64,000 bases of DNA from Streptomyces albidoflavus. GTDB lineage: Bacteria > Actinomycetota > Actinomycetes > Streptomycetales > Streptomycetaceae. Of the stretch, positions 14,930-22,747 are shown in pieces. The translations under genes and the position numbers were made by a program. The notes under the pieces were generated by a model. It searched no databases. It worked only from the letters and a program-made list of their open reading frames with translations, and was not told the DNA's origin. Numbering within the stretch: position 1 is the first letter of the stretch; each line of letters opens with the position of its first letter. The stretch is from assembly GCF_000719955.1 (NCBI RefSeq), contig NZ_JOII01000011.1, positions 62,001-126,000 of the forward strand, in the 5' to 3' direction.

Positions 14930-15549
14930 ACCAGCCCCTCGGCCTCGGCGGGGGTGGGCGGCAGGGACCCGTCCGCGAACGGGCGGGTGAACGTCCCAAG
15001 GACGAAGTCGGGGTCACGGAAACCGGGCCCGGGCACCAGCCCGGCACGCGCTTCCAGCACGGGCGTGAGCTGGGAACCGGTCAGCCGGTGCTCGGGCACC
15101 TCGTGGTCCCAGTGCACGGTCACAAGCGTGCCGCCGGGCTCCAGCGAGCGGACGGTGTTCGCCAGGAGCCGGTCCAGCCGCTCGTCGTCGAAGTAGTAGA
15201 GCAGCTCGGAGAGGACCACGAGGTCGAAGCCGCCCTCCGGCCACTCCTCGGGCACCGCCATCCGCCTGACCCGCACGTGCGGGAGGTCCGCGGTGCGCGC
15301 GGCGGCCTCCTCGACGGCGGTGGCGACCCGGTCGGCGGCCACCACCTCCTCGCACCGTCCGGCGAGCATCCGGGTCAGCACCCCGACCGAGCAGCCCGGT
15401 TCGAAGGCCCGCCGGTAGCGGCGCCGGGGGAGCGAGGCGAGCGTGAGGGTGTACTTGCGGTGCTCGTACCAGCGGTCGGCGAGCCGCCACGGGTCGGGCG
15501 CGTCCGCGTACATCCCGGTGAAGTAGGACTCGGGGGTGGAGTCGTTCAC
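14926..15549 (-). CDS. NodS-like SAM-dependent methyltransferase
   Basis: A 207-residue methyltransferase. YFTGMYADAPDPWRLADRWYEHRKYTLTL-type openings are diagnostic of the NodS group, whose rhizobial member N-methylates deacetylated chitooligosaccharide. FEPGCSVGVLTRMLA is the SAM-binding motif I, and FDLVVLSELLYYF corresponds to motif IV. GTG start overlapping the deacetylase stop (GTGA). Pairing with PIG-L and GT2 proteins strengthens the idea of an amino-sugar substrate. Confidence 0.87.
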   Translation of the reverse strand: MNDSTPESYFTGMYADAPDPWRLADRWYEHRKYTLTLASLPRRRYRRAFEPGCSVGVLTRMLAGRCEEVVAADRVATAVEEAAARTADLPHVRVRRMAVPEEWPEGGFDLVVLSELLYYFDDERLDRLLANTVRSLEPGGTLVTVHWDHEVPEHRLTGSQLTPVLEARAGLVPGPGFRDPDFVLGTFTRPFADGSLPPTPAEAEGLV

Positions 15550-16340
15550 GACAGGTCCGTTTCCACGATGACGGTCTCGAAGTCACGCTGGTGATGGGCG
15601 AGTTCCTCCGGCGGGAGGATGACGGCCGGATGGTCGGGCAGCGGCGCGGTCTGGGTGCGGAAGCGGCGCACCGCCGCCCGCTTGCGCGCCCGCTGCGCCG
15701 CGGACAGCGGCAGGCGGTGACAGCGGGTCCACGGCACCCGGGCGTCCTCGGGCACGGCCCAGTGCCACATCCACACCGGGTACTGCCACAGCGGGACGCC
15801 CACCGAGGCGGCGGCGGTGCGCGCGGCCCGGCCGACCGCCTCGTGGTCGGCGTGCAGATCACCGCGCCACGGCGCCACGCACAGTCCGGCCCCGGTGGAG
15901 CGCAACAGCTCGGCCACCGTACGGGCCAGCACCGTCTCGTGGGCGCCGACACGGGTGTCGGCCAGCGCGAGCCGGTGACGGGTCCGGCGGTCCACGCCGA
16001 GCGCGTCCAGCGCCTCGGCAAGTTCCCGGCGGCGGGCGCGGGCGAGCGCCTCGGGCGGCAGCACCCTGCTGCCCGGGTGGGACGCCTCCCCGTCGGTCGC
16101 CGTCAGCACGTGCACCTCGCGCCGTTCGGCGGCCAGCCGCGCGGCCGTCCCGCCGAACCCCAGGACCTCGTCGTCGGGATGGGCGGCCAGCACCAGCACC
16201 GGGCCCTCGGGGAGGGCCGGTTCCGGCCACTCGCCCGGCGCTGGCCACGCGGCCCACTCCCGCTCGTCGGTCCCGGCGGCCTCGATCGCGCGGGCCGCTT
16301 CCGACGCGGCCGGCTCCCGGTCCGGTCCGGGCGCACTCAC
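15546..16340 (-). CDS. PIG-L family N-acetylglucosaminyl deacetylase
   Basis: A 264-residue protein with the zinc motif AHPDDE (about residues 53-58) and the second ligand region LHADHEAVGRAAR. PIG-L enzymes remove N-acetyl groups from GlcNAc-containing molecules, as in mycothiol, GPI and some antibiotics. The N-terminal ~45 residues precede the domain. GTG start overlapping the acyl-CoA dehydrogenase-like stop by 4 bases. It is not mshB by context, since no mycothiol genes are near. Confidence 0.9.
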   Translation of the reverse strand: MSAPGPDREPAASEAARAIEAAGTDEREWAAWPAPGEWPEPALPEGPVLVLAAHPDDEVLGFGGTAARLAAERREVHVLTATDGEASHPGSRVLPPEALARARRRELAEALDALGVDRRTRHRLALADTRVGAHETVLARTVAELLRSTGAGLCVAPWRGDLHADHEAVGRAARTAAASVGVPLWQYPVWMWHWAVPEDARVPWTRCHRLPLSAAQRARKRAAVRRFRTQTAPLPDHPAVILPPEELAHHQRDFETVIVETDLS

Positions 16341-17362
16341 AGGGCGCTCTCCGGGTCGCTCTTCGCCCCGGCGAGGTGGGCGCCGAGGGCCGCGAGGTCA
16401 CGCTCGGCGTGGTGCTGGCGGATGTACACCGTCAGGTCCGCCACCCGCTGGGCGTGCTCCATGTCGTGGCACAGCGGTCCGGCGCCCAGGGCCCTGCCGA
16501 CCTCGTCCAGCACCCGGGCGCAGACGTCGGCCACCAGCGCGCGCACGCGCGACGCACGCACCTCGGCCCGGCCCTCACGGTCCCGTGGGTCCCGGTCGAC
16601 GGCGTCGGCCGCCGCCGCCAGCGCGCACACGGCTCCGTGGAGCGCGACGTCCACCGCCCCGAGATGGGCGGCGAGCAGCGCGTCCGGTTCCTTACGGCCC
16701 GCCTTCGCCCGCAGGGCGTCGGCGACGCCCTGCGCCCCGCCGAGCCAGCAGGCGGCCACCCCGATGCCGCCGTGCCAGAAGCCGGGACGGCGCAGGTAGG
16801 CGTCCACGTCGCCGACCGGCCGGGCCGGCACCTGGGCGAACCGCACGTCCGGCGAGTCGCTGCCCGCCATGCCCACGGCCTGCCAGGTCCCGGCCACCGG
16901 GGTGTACCCGGGCCCGCCGGTGGCCACCGCGAACAGCCTGCGACCCGCGTCGGTGTCGGCGGTCACCAGGGCGTGGGTGCAGCTGTGCGCACCCGAGCAG
17001 TAGGGCTTCACACCGTCGAGCAGCCAGTCGTCCCCCGGGCCCTGCCGCGCGGTGAGGACGGCTCCGGGCGGCTGGGCGGCCCAGACGGCCCAGCGCTCAC
17101 CGGGGCCCGCGGGCGGGGCACCGAGTTCGGACAGGATCGCGAGGGCGTCGGCGTGCCCCTCGGCGAGCCGGGCGAGGGAGAGGTCGGCGAGGGCGAGGTC
17201 GTGCAGGACCCGCAGGCGTCGCCGGGTCCGGCCGGCGCCCGGGAGCGGCAGGCCGGCGGGGTGGCCGTGGTCCACCCAGCGGGCGAAGCGCTCGGCCGCC
17301 GCCCTGCGCAGCACGTCGCCGTCCGGGCCGCCGCGAGCGGACGGGTCAAGGGGGAAGGTCAT
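16337..17362 (-). CDS. Acyl-CoA dehydrogenase-like protein
   Basis: A 341-residue protein with the acyl-CoA dehydrogenase layout: a helical N-terminal part, a beta domain with WLLDGVKPYCSGAHSCTHALVT (the FAD-site region), and a C-terminal helical bundle with LGAVDVALHGAV and CHDMEHAQRVADLTVYIRQH. The family's usual catalytic Glu is not evident, and the protein is shorter than the typical 380 residues. It may be a non-canonical oxidase. First gene of the four-gene operon; ATG with GGGAGG close upstream. Confidence 0.75.
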   Translation of the reverse strand: MTFPLDPSARGGPDGDVLRRAAAERFARWVDHGHPAGLPLPGAGRTRRRLRVLHDLALADLSLARLAEGHADALAILSELGAPPAGPGERWAVWAAQPPGAVLTARQGPGDDWLLDGVKPYCSGAHSCTHALVTADTDAGRRLFAVATGGPGYTPVAGTWQAVGMAGSDSPDVRFAQVPARPVGDVDAYLRRPGFWHGGIGVAACWLGGAQGVADALRAKAGRKEPDALLAAHLGAVDVALHGAVCALAAAADAVDRDPRDREGRAEVRASRVRALVADVCARVLDEVGRALGAGPLCHDMEHAQRVADLTVYIRQHHAERDLAALGAHLAGAKSDPESAL

Positions 17363-17488
17363 ACCTCCCGGATTCTCGCTGTCGCCGCTTTCACGCCTCC
17401 CCCGACACGCTCGTGAATCCGTTCACGCATGAGTGGGCGGCCACGGGACACACGTACATCATCCGCACAGGAAAGGGGCCGTCCTCCC

Positions 17489-17740
17489 ATGATCACTCCG
17501 CATCCTCAGCGCCTTCGTACGCTGCTGGCCCGCTACGCCCAGGCCCGCATCGCCCACTTCGAGAACGAGGGCGAGGCCACCCGCAGGGCCCTGGAGGACG
17601 CCACCTACACCCTCTGCGTCACCACGGGCACGTCCACGGCCGAGGCCGCGCTGCACCGCGCGGACGACCTGCTGGCCGGGTCGGCGGCCCCGTACCGCAG
17701 CACCGTCCGGGACCAGGGCGAACGGGCGATGGCCGCCTGA
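17489..17740 (+). CDS. DUF5133 protein, copy 1
   Basis: An 83-residue helical protein: LRTLLARYAQARIAHFENEG, ATRRALEDATYTLCVTTGTS, AEAALHRADDLLAG. This matches DUF5133, a small family found in Streptomyces, often in several copies per genome. GAAAGGGG lies upstream. A second member is at 18692. Function unknown; no enzymatic motif. Confidence 0.82.
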   Translation: MITPHPQRLRTLLARYAQARIAHFENEGEATRRALEDATYTLCVTTGTSTAEAALHRADDLLAGSAAPYRSTVRDQGERAMAA

Positions 17741-17928
17741 GGACCGCCCACGGCGCCGGCCCCCGCGTCCCGCGACACGCCGCCCCCGCCCCGTAACAGG
17801 AATCGTTTACGTGTAACAGTCACGTATGAAGGAAAGGCGGACCGGAACGGCTCGCCCCGCAGCGCAGGTCTACGTGATCAGCAAGGCTCGCTCACGGCGA
17901 GCAGACATCACGACCGCAAGGACGACCG

Positions 17929-18564
17929 ATGCGCGCTCAGAAGATCACCCTCGCCACGCTGGCCCTCGTCACGGGCCTCACCCTCACCGCCTGCCAGGGC
18001 GACGACACCGCCGCGAGCACCGACGACGCCGCCCCCGCGGCCTCCTCCCCGGCCGGGGACGACGGCGGCGCCGGCAAGGAGACGGTCGAGGAGACGGCGG
18101 CGGCGTCCGGCGGCGACACCGCCTCGGACGCGCCCGAGGGCAGCGGCGGCGGGCAGATCAACACCGGGCCCTGCAAGACGGCGAACCTCGACATCTCCGG
18201 CGCCCACGGCATGGGCGAGGGCACCATCCACATCGCCTTCAAGAACACCGGGGACGCCTGCTACCTCAAGGGGTTCCCGGGCGTCGACCTCAAGGCCGAC
18301 AGCGGCCCGGGCAGCATCAACGCCAACCGCAGCGACCTCGCCACCCCGAGCGTCGTCCTCAAGACCGGCGAGTCGACCCGCGCCACCCTCCACTACCCGG
18401 CCAACCACTCCGGCGGCTCCGGCGTCGACATCACCCTGCTGGAGATCACCCCGCCCGAGGAGACCCACTCCAAGAGGATCCCGACCAAGATCAACGTGCC
18501 CGTCTCCGACAGCTCCACCTCGGACGAGGTCATCATCGACCCGGTGGGCACCGGGAAGCAGTAG
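17929..18564 (+). CDS. DUF4232 lipoprotein
   Basis: A 211-residue lipoprotein with lipobox LTAC (lipidated Cys about residue 22). A low-complexity Ala/Ser/Asp/Gly linker (about 25-75) is followed by a beta-sandwich domain with INTGPCKTANLDISG, IAFKNTGDACYLKGFPGVDL and VVLKTGESTRATLHY. The two cysteines match DUF4232. Extracytoplasmic; role unknown. AAGGAC lies upstream of the ATG. Flanked by two DUF5133 genes on the same strand. Confidence 0.85.
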   Translation: MRAQKITLATLALVTGLTLTACQGDDTAASTDDAAPAASSPAGDDGGAGKETVEETAAASGGDTASDAPEGSGGGQINTGPCKTANLDISGAHGMGEGTIHIAFKNTGDACYLKGFPGVDLKADSGPGSINANRSDLATPSVVLKTGESTRATLHYPANHSGGSGVDITLLEITPPEETHSKRIPTKINVPVSDSSTSDEVIIDPVGTGKQ

Positions 18565-18604
18565 CGGCCACGGGCGGAATCCGGCCACCGAGGGGCATGC
18601 CCCA

Positions 18605-18619
18605 CTCACCCCGGGTGAG
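18605..18619 (+). terminator. Short palindrome after the DUF4232 lipoprotein gene
   Basis: CTCACCC-C-GGGTGAG forms a perfect 7-bp inverted repeat 41 bp past the lipoprotein stop and 73 bp before the next gene. The 1-nt centre suits a protein-binding site better than a hairpin, so its role is uncertain. Confidence 0.35.
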
Positions 18620-18691
18620 CATGGAGAGCGCGTTCCGGGACAGATGTGTCTGCGAGACCATCCGGCCCGAAGACCCGAGGAAGGCACCTCC

Positions 18692-18955
18692 ATGGCCCCG
18701 CTCACCGCCCAGCACCTGCGCGTCCTGCTGTCCCGGTACGCCGAAGCCCGTATAGCGCAGTTCGAACACGACACCGCACCCAACCGGCGGGCGCTCAAGG
18801 AGGCGGCCGAGGTCCTGTGCAGCGCCACCAGATCGCCCGACATCAAGGCCGCCCTGTTCAAGGCGGACGACCTGCTGGCGGCCGGGGCTCCCGAACTCCA
18901 CCTGCCCAGACGGGCGGCCGGGGCGCGGGAGACCTCCCGGGTCCTGATGACCTGA
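18692..18955 (+). CDS. DUF5133 protein, copy 2
   Basis: An 87-residue paralogue of the 17489 gene: LRVLLSRYAEARIAQFEHD, RRALKEAAEVLCSATRSPD, KAALFKADDLLAAG. The C-terminus is more basic (RRAAGARETSRVLMT). GAGGAAGG lies upstream. The two copies share the RYA(Q/E)ARIA(H/Q)FE core. Confidence 0.82.
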   Translation: MAPLTAQHLRVLLSRYAEARIAQFEHDTAPNRRALKEAAEVLCSATRSPDIKAALFKADDLLAAGAPELHLPRRAAGARETSRVLMT

Positions 18956-18993
18956 GGGCCCGGCCGCCGGGCACGCCGGGACCGGGAACGCGT

Positions 18994-19851
18994 TCAGCGG
19001 CCGGCCCCGGCCACCCCGTGCCGGCGGGAGACCTCGTCCCAGGTGTCGCCCGGACTGACGCCCACCGGGCGCCGGAACGCGTCGTAGCCGATCCGGCGCG
19101 GCCCCTCCAGCTGCAGCCAGCTCTGCCGCCCGTCCTCCCCGGGCAGCCGCAACGCCCGGTACTGGCGCGGGAACCGGCTCTTGTCCTGGCTGGTGATCTT
19201 CAGCACCTCGGCCGCCCGGGGCCCGCACCGCAGCACCAGACACGGCCGGTCCTTGCCGTCGTGCCCCTCCTCGAAGGGCACGTACGCGAACCAGATCTGG
19301 CCCGGTCGCGGCCGCGAGCCCGGCGCCGGTTCCGGGACGGGGCCCGTACGGCGAAGGGCGAGGGAGACAGCCGCGAGGCGACGCGGTTCACGGACCAGGG
19401 CGCGGCCCGCCAGGAAGAACATCCCGAGGGTGGCGATCCCGGCGGCGCCGAGACCGGCGTCCGCGTCATGCCCCACCAGGCCGAGCAGCGCGCCGAGCAG
19501 CACCGTCAGCACCAGCCCGGCGGCCAGGAAAACCCCGGTCACCGCCAGCGTGCGGTAGAGCGCCGGGAGCGCGACCGGGCCGCCCGTCCGGCGACGGGCC
19601 GACGCCCTGGCGAACTGGTGGCCGTACGCCGTCAGCAGGGCGAGCAGCGGGAGCAGGAGCAGGGCGGAGGGCAGTGCGGAGGTGCGGCCGGGCAGGCCGG
19701 GGACCACGGTGGTGTTCAGCCAGGCGGACATCAGCACGAAGCCGGCGAAGGCGACCGGGGTCACGATCAGGGTCGCGCCGCCCAGCAGGCAGCCGCTCCC
19801 CGCGCCGGCGGCACGGCTCCTCAAACGCCCGCGAATCGTTTCCTCGTCCAT
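18994..19851 (-). CDS. Membrane protein with C-terminal PemK/MazF-like domain
   Basis: A 285-residue protein. Four hydrophobic helices lie at about 20-45, 58-75, 98-122 and 132-150 (LIVTPVAFAGFVLMSAW; LPSALLLLPLLALLTAYG). After a basic linker comes a soluble domain (about 185-270) with RPGQIWFAYVPFEEGHDGK and DRPCLVLRCGPRAAEVLKI. This is the strand pattern GxIWxxxxPFxEG...RPxLVL of the PemK/MazF ribonuclease fold. A membrane-anchored version is unusual. I chose the ATG at 19851 because GGGGGAG precedes it. No antitoxin gene is adjacent. Confidence 0.7.
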   Translation of the reverse strand: MDEETIRGRLRSRAAGAGSGCLLGGATLIVTPVAFAGFVLMSAWLNTTVVPGLPGRTSALPSALLLLPLLALLTAYGHQFARASARRRTGGPVALPALYRTLAVTGVFLAAGLVLTVLLGALLGLVGHDADAGLGAAGIATLGMFFLAGRALVREPRRLAAVSLALRRTGPVPEPAPGSRPRPGQIWFAYVPFEEGHDGKDRPCLVLRCGPRAAEVLKITSQDKSRFPRQYRALRLPGEDGRQSWLQLEGPRRIGYDAFRRPVGVSPGDTWDEVSRRHGVAGAGR

Positions 19852-20094
19852 CGCTCCCCCTCGGGCCACGGGCCCCGGCCGGGCACCTCCCCGTACTGAT
19901 GCCCTGGACCGGGGCCCTCACGTCAGCGAACCAGAGGGCGGCGGAGGTGTCTGCGCACCCCGGCACGGTCCGGGTGTGAACGAGTGCACAGTTCCCGGCC
20001 TCCTCGCGAAGTCGCGAAGTCCCGACGGATTCACCCGTTCGCAGCGCGCCACCGAGCCGGGGCCGCCCGCCCCCTTGCCCGCCCGCCTCGCGAC

Positions 20095-20117
20095 ACTTAT
20101 TTTACGCACGAGTAAGT
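20095..20117. promoter_or_regulatory. AT-rich palindromic site upstream of the UspA gene
   Basis: ACTTA (20095-20099) and TAAGT (20113-20117) are inverted, with an inner TTAC-N6-GTAA (20102-20115). The stretch is the only AT-rich part of the 290-bp region between the PemK-like and UspA genes. It resembles TetR-type operators, but the regulator is not local. Confidence 0.4.
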
Positions 20118-20141
20118 ACGCGCATCGGGAGGGGAGTTGAC

Positions 20142-20591
20142 ATGACCGCCTATCAGACCGTCATGGTCGGCACGGACGGTTCCGAGTCGTCTTTCGCGGC
20201 GGTCGAGGGGGCCGCGCGGCTCGCCGCCGTCTGCGGGGCCGAACTCGTCGTGGTCTGCGCGTACGTACCGATGCGCGGGCCCGAACTGGTCCGCGCCCAG
20301 GACCAGCTGGGGGCCGAGGCGTACCAGGTCGTGGGGTCGGCCCCGGCCGAGGACACCCTGCAGACCGCCCGCGACCGGGCCCGCGCGCAGGGCGCGGAAC
20401 GGGTGCGCTCCCTGGCGGTGGAGGACGAACCGGTGGCCGCGCTGGCCCGGGCCGCGCGGGAGTGCGCGGCCGATCTGCTGGTCGTCGGCAACCGGGGCCT
20501 GCGCTCCCTGGCCGGGCGGCTGCTGGGCTCCGTACCGGCCGACATCGCCCGCAAGGCACCGGTCGACGTGCTCATCGTGCACACCACATGA
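20142..20591 (+). CDS. Universal stress protein (UspA family)
   Basis: A 149-residue single UspA domain. The N-terminal strand is YQTVMVGTDGSESSFAAVEG, and the ATP-binding signature is VVGNRGLRSLAGRLLGSVPA followed by DIARKAPVDVLIV. This is the ATP-binding G-2x-G-9x-G(S/T) type. It is probably induced by stress or hypoxia. GGGAGGGGAG lies upstream of the ATG. The stop overlaps the cyclase start (ATGA), so the two are made together. Confidence 0.92.
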   Translation: MTAYQTVMVGTDGSESSFAAVEGAARLAAVCGAELVVVCAYVPMRGPELVRAQDQLGAEAYQVVGSAPAEDTLQTARDRARAQGAERVRSLAVEDEPVAALARAARECAADLLVVGNRGLRSLAGRLLGSVPADIARKAPVDVLIVHTT

Positions 20592-21640
20592 GCGCCGGGG
20601 CGGGGGCCGGAAACGGGGACGGGGACGGGGACAAGGCGCGGGCCGGGGAGCCGCACCCCGCCGTCGAGGAGCTGCTGCTCGGCGGCGGCCGGGCCTACAC
20701 GCGGCAGGAGATCGCCGAACGGGCCGGGGTCGGGCCCGAACGCACCCGGCAGATCTGGCGGGCCCTCGGCTTCGCCGCCGTCGACGACGACGCGCGGGTC
20801 TTCACCGACGCGGACGCCGAGGCACTGCGCGCCGGCGAACGGCTCATCGCGGCCGGGCTCATCACCGAGGAGAGCGAGACGATGATGGCCCGCGCCCTGG
20901 GCCACCACCTCTCCCGCCTCGCCGAATGGCAGATCCACGCCCTGTGGACCTGGGCGGGCCGCGACCCCGCCCGCCCGGTGGACGGCGCGGCCCTGCTGGA
21001 ACACGCCGCCGTCCTCCTCCCGGAGATGGAACTGCTGCAACGCCACGTCTGGCGCCGCCACCTCGCCGCCTACGCCGGGCGCGCCCTGGCCGGGGCCGCC
21101 GCGCCCGGCGGGCACGGGGAGGCGCGCCAGAGCGGGGACGTCCGCGAACGGGCCGTCGGCTTCACCGACATGGTCGGCTACACCCGGATGACCCGCGGCC
21201 TGGACAGCACCGCCCTCGGCCGCGTCCTCGACCGCTTCGAGACCCTCACCGGCGACGTGGTCGCCGAGGGACGCGGCCGGGTCGTCAAAACCATCGGCGA
21301 CGAAGTCCTGTACGTCTGCGAGTCCGCCGCCTCGGCCGCCGACATCGCCCTCGAACTCACCGCCCGCGCCGAGGCCGAACCGGACCTCCCCCGCCTGCGC
21401 ACCGGCCTCGCCCACGGCCCCGTCCTCAGCCGCTTCGGCGACGTCTACGGCTCCGCCGTCAACATCGCCGCCCGCCTCACCGCCGTCGCCCGCCCCGAAA
21501 CGGTCCTGGTCAACACGGAACTGGCCGGGGAACTGGCGGGCGACACCTCCTACACCCTGAAGGTGCTGCGACCGGTGTCGGTCCGGGGGTACAGCCGACT
21601 GCGGCCGGTACTGCTGCGGCGGGGGCGGGGGGCGGGCTGA
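20588..21640 (+). CDS. Class III adenylate/guanylate cyclase with N-terminal regulatory domain
   Basis: A 350-residue protein. The N-terminal half (about 25-165) has a MerR-like helix-turn-helix (YTRQEIAERAGVGPERTRQI) and a helical region. The catalytic domain (about 180-345) shows metal-binding Asp194 (GFTDMVGYT) and Asp238 (VVKTIGDEV). Lys234 and Asp285 fit adenine recognition, and Asn292/Arg296 (VNIAAR) are transition-state residues, so it should be active on ATP. Co-translated with the upstream UspA protein, hinting that adenine-nucleotide or stress sensing feeds into cAMP production. Confidence 0.88.
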   Translation: MSAGAGAGNGDGDGDKARAGEPHPAVEELLLGGGRAYTRQEIAERAGVGPERTRQIWRALGFAAVDDDARVFTDADAEALRAGERLIAAGLITEESETMMARALGHHLSRLAEWQIHALWTWAGRDPARPVDGAALLEHAAVLLPEMELLQRHVWRRHLAAYAGRALAGAAAPGGHGEARQSGDVRERAVGFTDMVGYTRMTRGLDSTALGRVLDRFETLTGDVVAEGRGRVVKTIGDEVLYVCESAASAADIALELTARAEAEPDLPRLRTGLAHGPVLSRFGDVYGSAVNIAARLTAVARPETVLVNTELAGELAGDTSYTLKVLRPVSVRGYSRLRPVLLRRGRGAG

Positions 21641-21689
21641 GCCCCGGTCACCGCTGCCGTTCCCCTGGAGGCGGGCTGCCGTACAGGGT

Positions 21690-22229
21690 TCAGGGGAAGC
21701 GGAGGTCCGCGATGGCATCGAGGTCGATGCCGTACAGGGCGTAGACCTTGGTCGTGTTGACCGATGTCAACCGGTCGCGGTCGATGCCGAGGGCGGCGGC
21801 GGTCTCCCAGACCTGGTCCGCGTCGTCCGCCTCGATCTCCAGGTAGGGAGGAATGCGGGGCCATGCGTCGATCTCCAGCCGCGCCGGGCCGAGGGTGTAC
21901 GAGGTCCGCCGGTTCTCCTGGTAGCCGCGCGGCGTGAGGCCGATCAGGCCGAGGAGTTGGGAGGCTTCCTCGAACGAGTCGACGGTGACCTCGGTCTCGT
22001 GGGTGCCGTCCACGGCGTCCGTGGCGATCTGCTTGACGCACAGGGTCGTACCGGCGCCGGTGTCCCGCAGCCGCACCCAGCGGTTCGGCGTGGCCGGGAG
22101 GGTGTCGTACACGTAGCGGCGCATGAGCCGGGGACCGGAGCGCCGGATGCCGCCCGCCTCGGTGATGAGCCGGGCGGTCTTCACGGGGTCGATGTCGAGT
22201 GCCTTGGCCTCGTACTCGATGCCGGCCAT
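21690..22229 (-). CDS. CYTH domain protein (class IV adenylate cyclase/thiamine-triphosphatase fold)
   Basis: A 179-residue protein with the signature ExExK motif IEYEAKAL at residues 4-11. Later charged strands are RYVYDTLP, WVRLRDTGAGTTLCVKQ, ETEVTVDSF and RLEIDAWPRIPPYLEIEADD. The fold hydrolyses or cyclises triphosphates in a beta-barrel tunnel. Whether this is a cyclase or a triphosphatase cannot be told. The ATG at 22229 places ExExK at the N-terminus as usual. It faces the class III cyclase gene convergently. Confidence 0.88.
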   Translation of the reverse strand: MAGIEYEAKALDIDPVKTARLITEAGGIRRSGPRLMRRYVYDTLPATPNRWVRLRDTGAGTTLCVKQIATDAVDGTHETEVTVDSFEEASQLLGLIGLTPRGYQENRRTSYTLGPARLEIDAWPRIPPYLEIEADDADQVWETAAALGIDRDRLTSVNTTKVYALYGIDLDAIADLRFP

Positions 22230-22368
22230 CAGGGCTCCGTTCGTCGGGGTTCGCCGCTCCGTGAACGAGCGTCCCGCGCGGGTGAAACGGCCGGGGCCGC
22301 ATCCACTCCGCCCCCGCGGCCCGAAGCTCCCAGTACCCCCCATCCCTCACCCCCAACAGGAGGCCCCC

Positions 22369-22737
22369 ATGCACACCCCCCTGCTCCGCGCCGTAGGCGC
22401 CGCCACCGCCGTCTACGGGGCCCTGGTGACCGTTCGCCCGGGACTGCTGGCCAAGCCCTCGGGGCTGGCCACGGCGGACGGGGACGTTCCCCGGGACACG
22501 GAGATCTGTCTCCGGCCGCTGGTGTGGCGGGACCTCGCCGTGGGGATCGCCATGGCGACGGCGCCCGAGGGGCCGGCGCTGCGTACCGCGACCGCCGTGC
22601 GGATCGCCTCCGATCTGGGGGACGCGCTGTTGCTGGGGCCGACGCTGGACCGGCCCTACCGGCCGAAGGTGCTGGCGGTGTCGGTCGGGTGGGCGGCCCT
22701 GTCGGTGATCGGGCTGTACGCGCGGCGGGGGAAGTGA
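22369..22737 (+). CDS. Small integral membrane protein
   Basis: A 122-residue protein with hydrophobic segments at about 5-27 (LLRAVGAATAVYGALVTVRP), 51-66 and 100-116 (VLAVSVGWAALSVIGLYA). It resembles DUF4267-type membrane proteins. AGGAGG sits at the ideal distance before the ATG. Divergent from the CYTH gene and convergent with the DUF1295 gene. Function unknown. Confidence 0.75.
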   Translation: MHTPLLRAVGAATAVYGALVTVRPGLLAKPSGLATADGDVPRDTEICLRPLVWRDLAVGIAMATAPEGPALRTATAVRIASDLGDALLLGPTLDRPYRPKVLAVSVGWAALSVIGLYARRGK

Positions 22738-22747
22738 CGGGTGCCGC

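Noticed and set aside
15591..16799. A long plus-strand frame opposite the PIG-L and dehydrogenase-like genes
   Set aside because: Low-complexity Arg/Gly/His composition and complete overlap with well-identified genes mark it as an antisense shadow.
17793..17819. GTAACAG direct repeats 20 bp apart before the DUF4232 lipoprotein
   Set aside because: Only two short copies; too weak to propose an operator.
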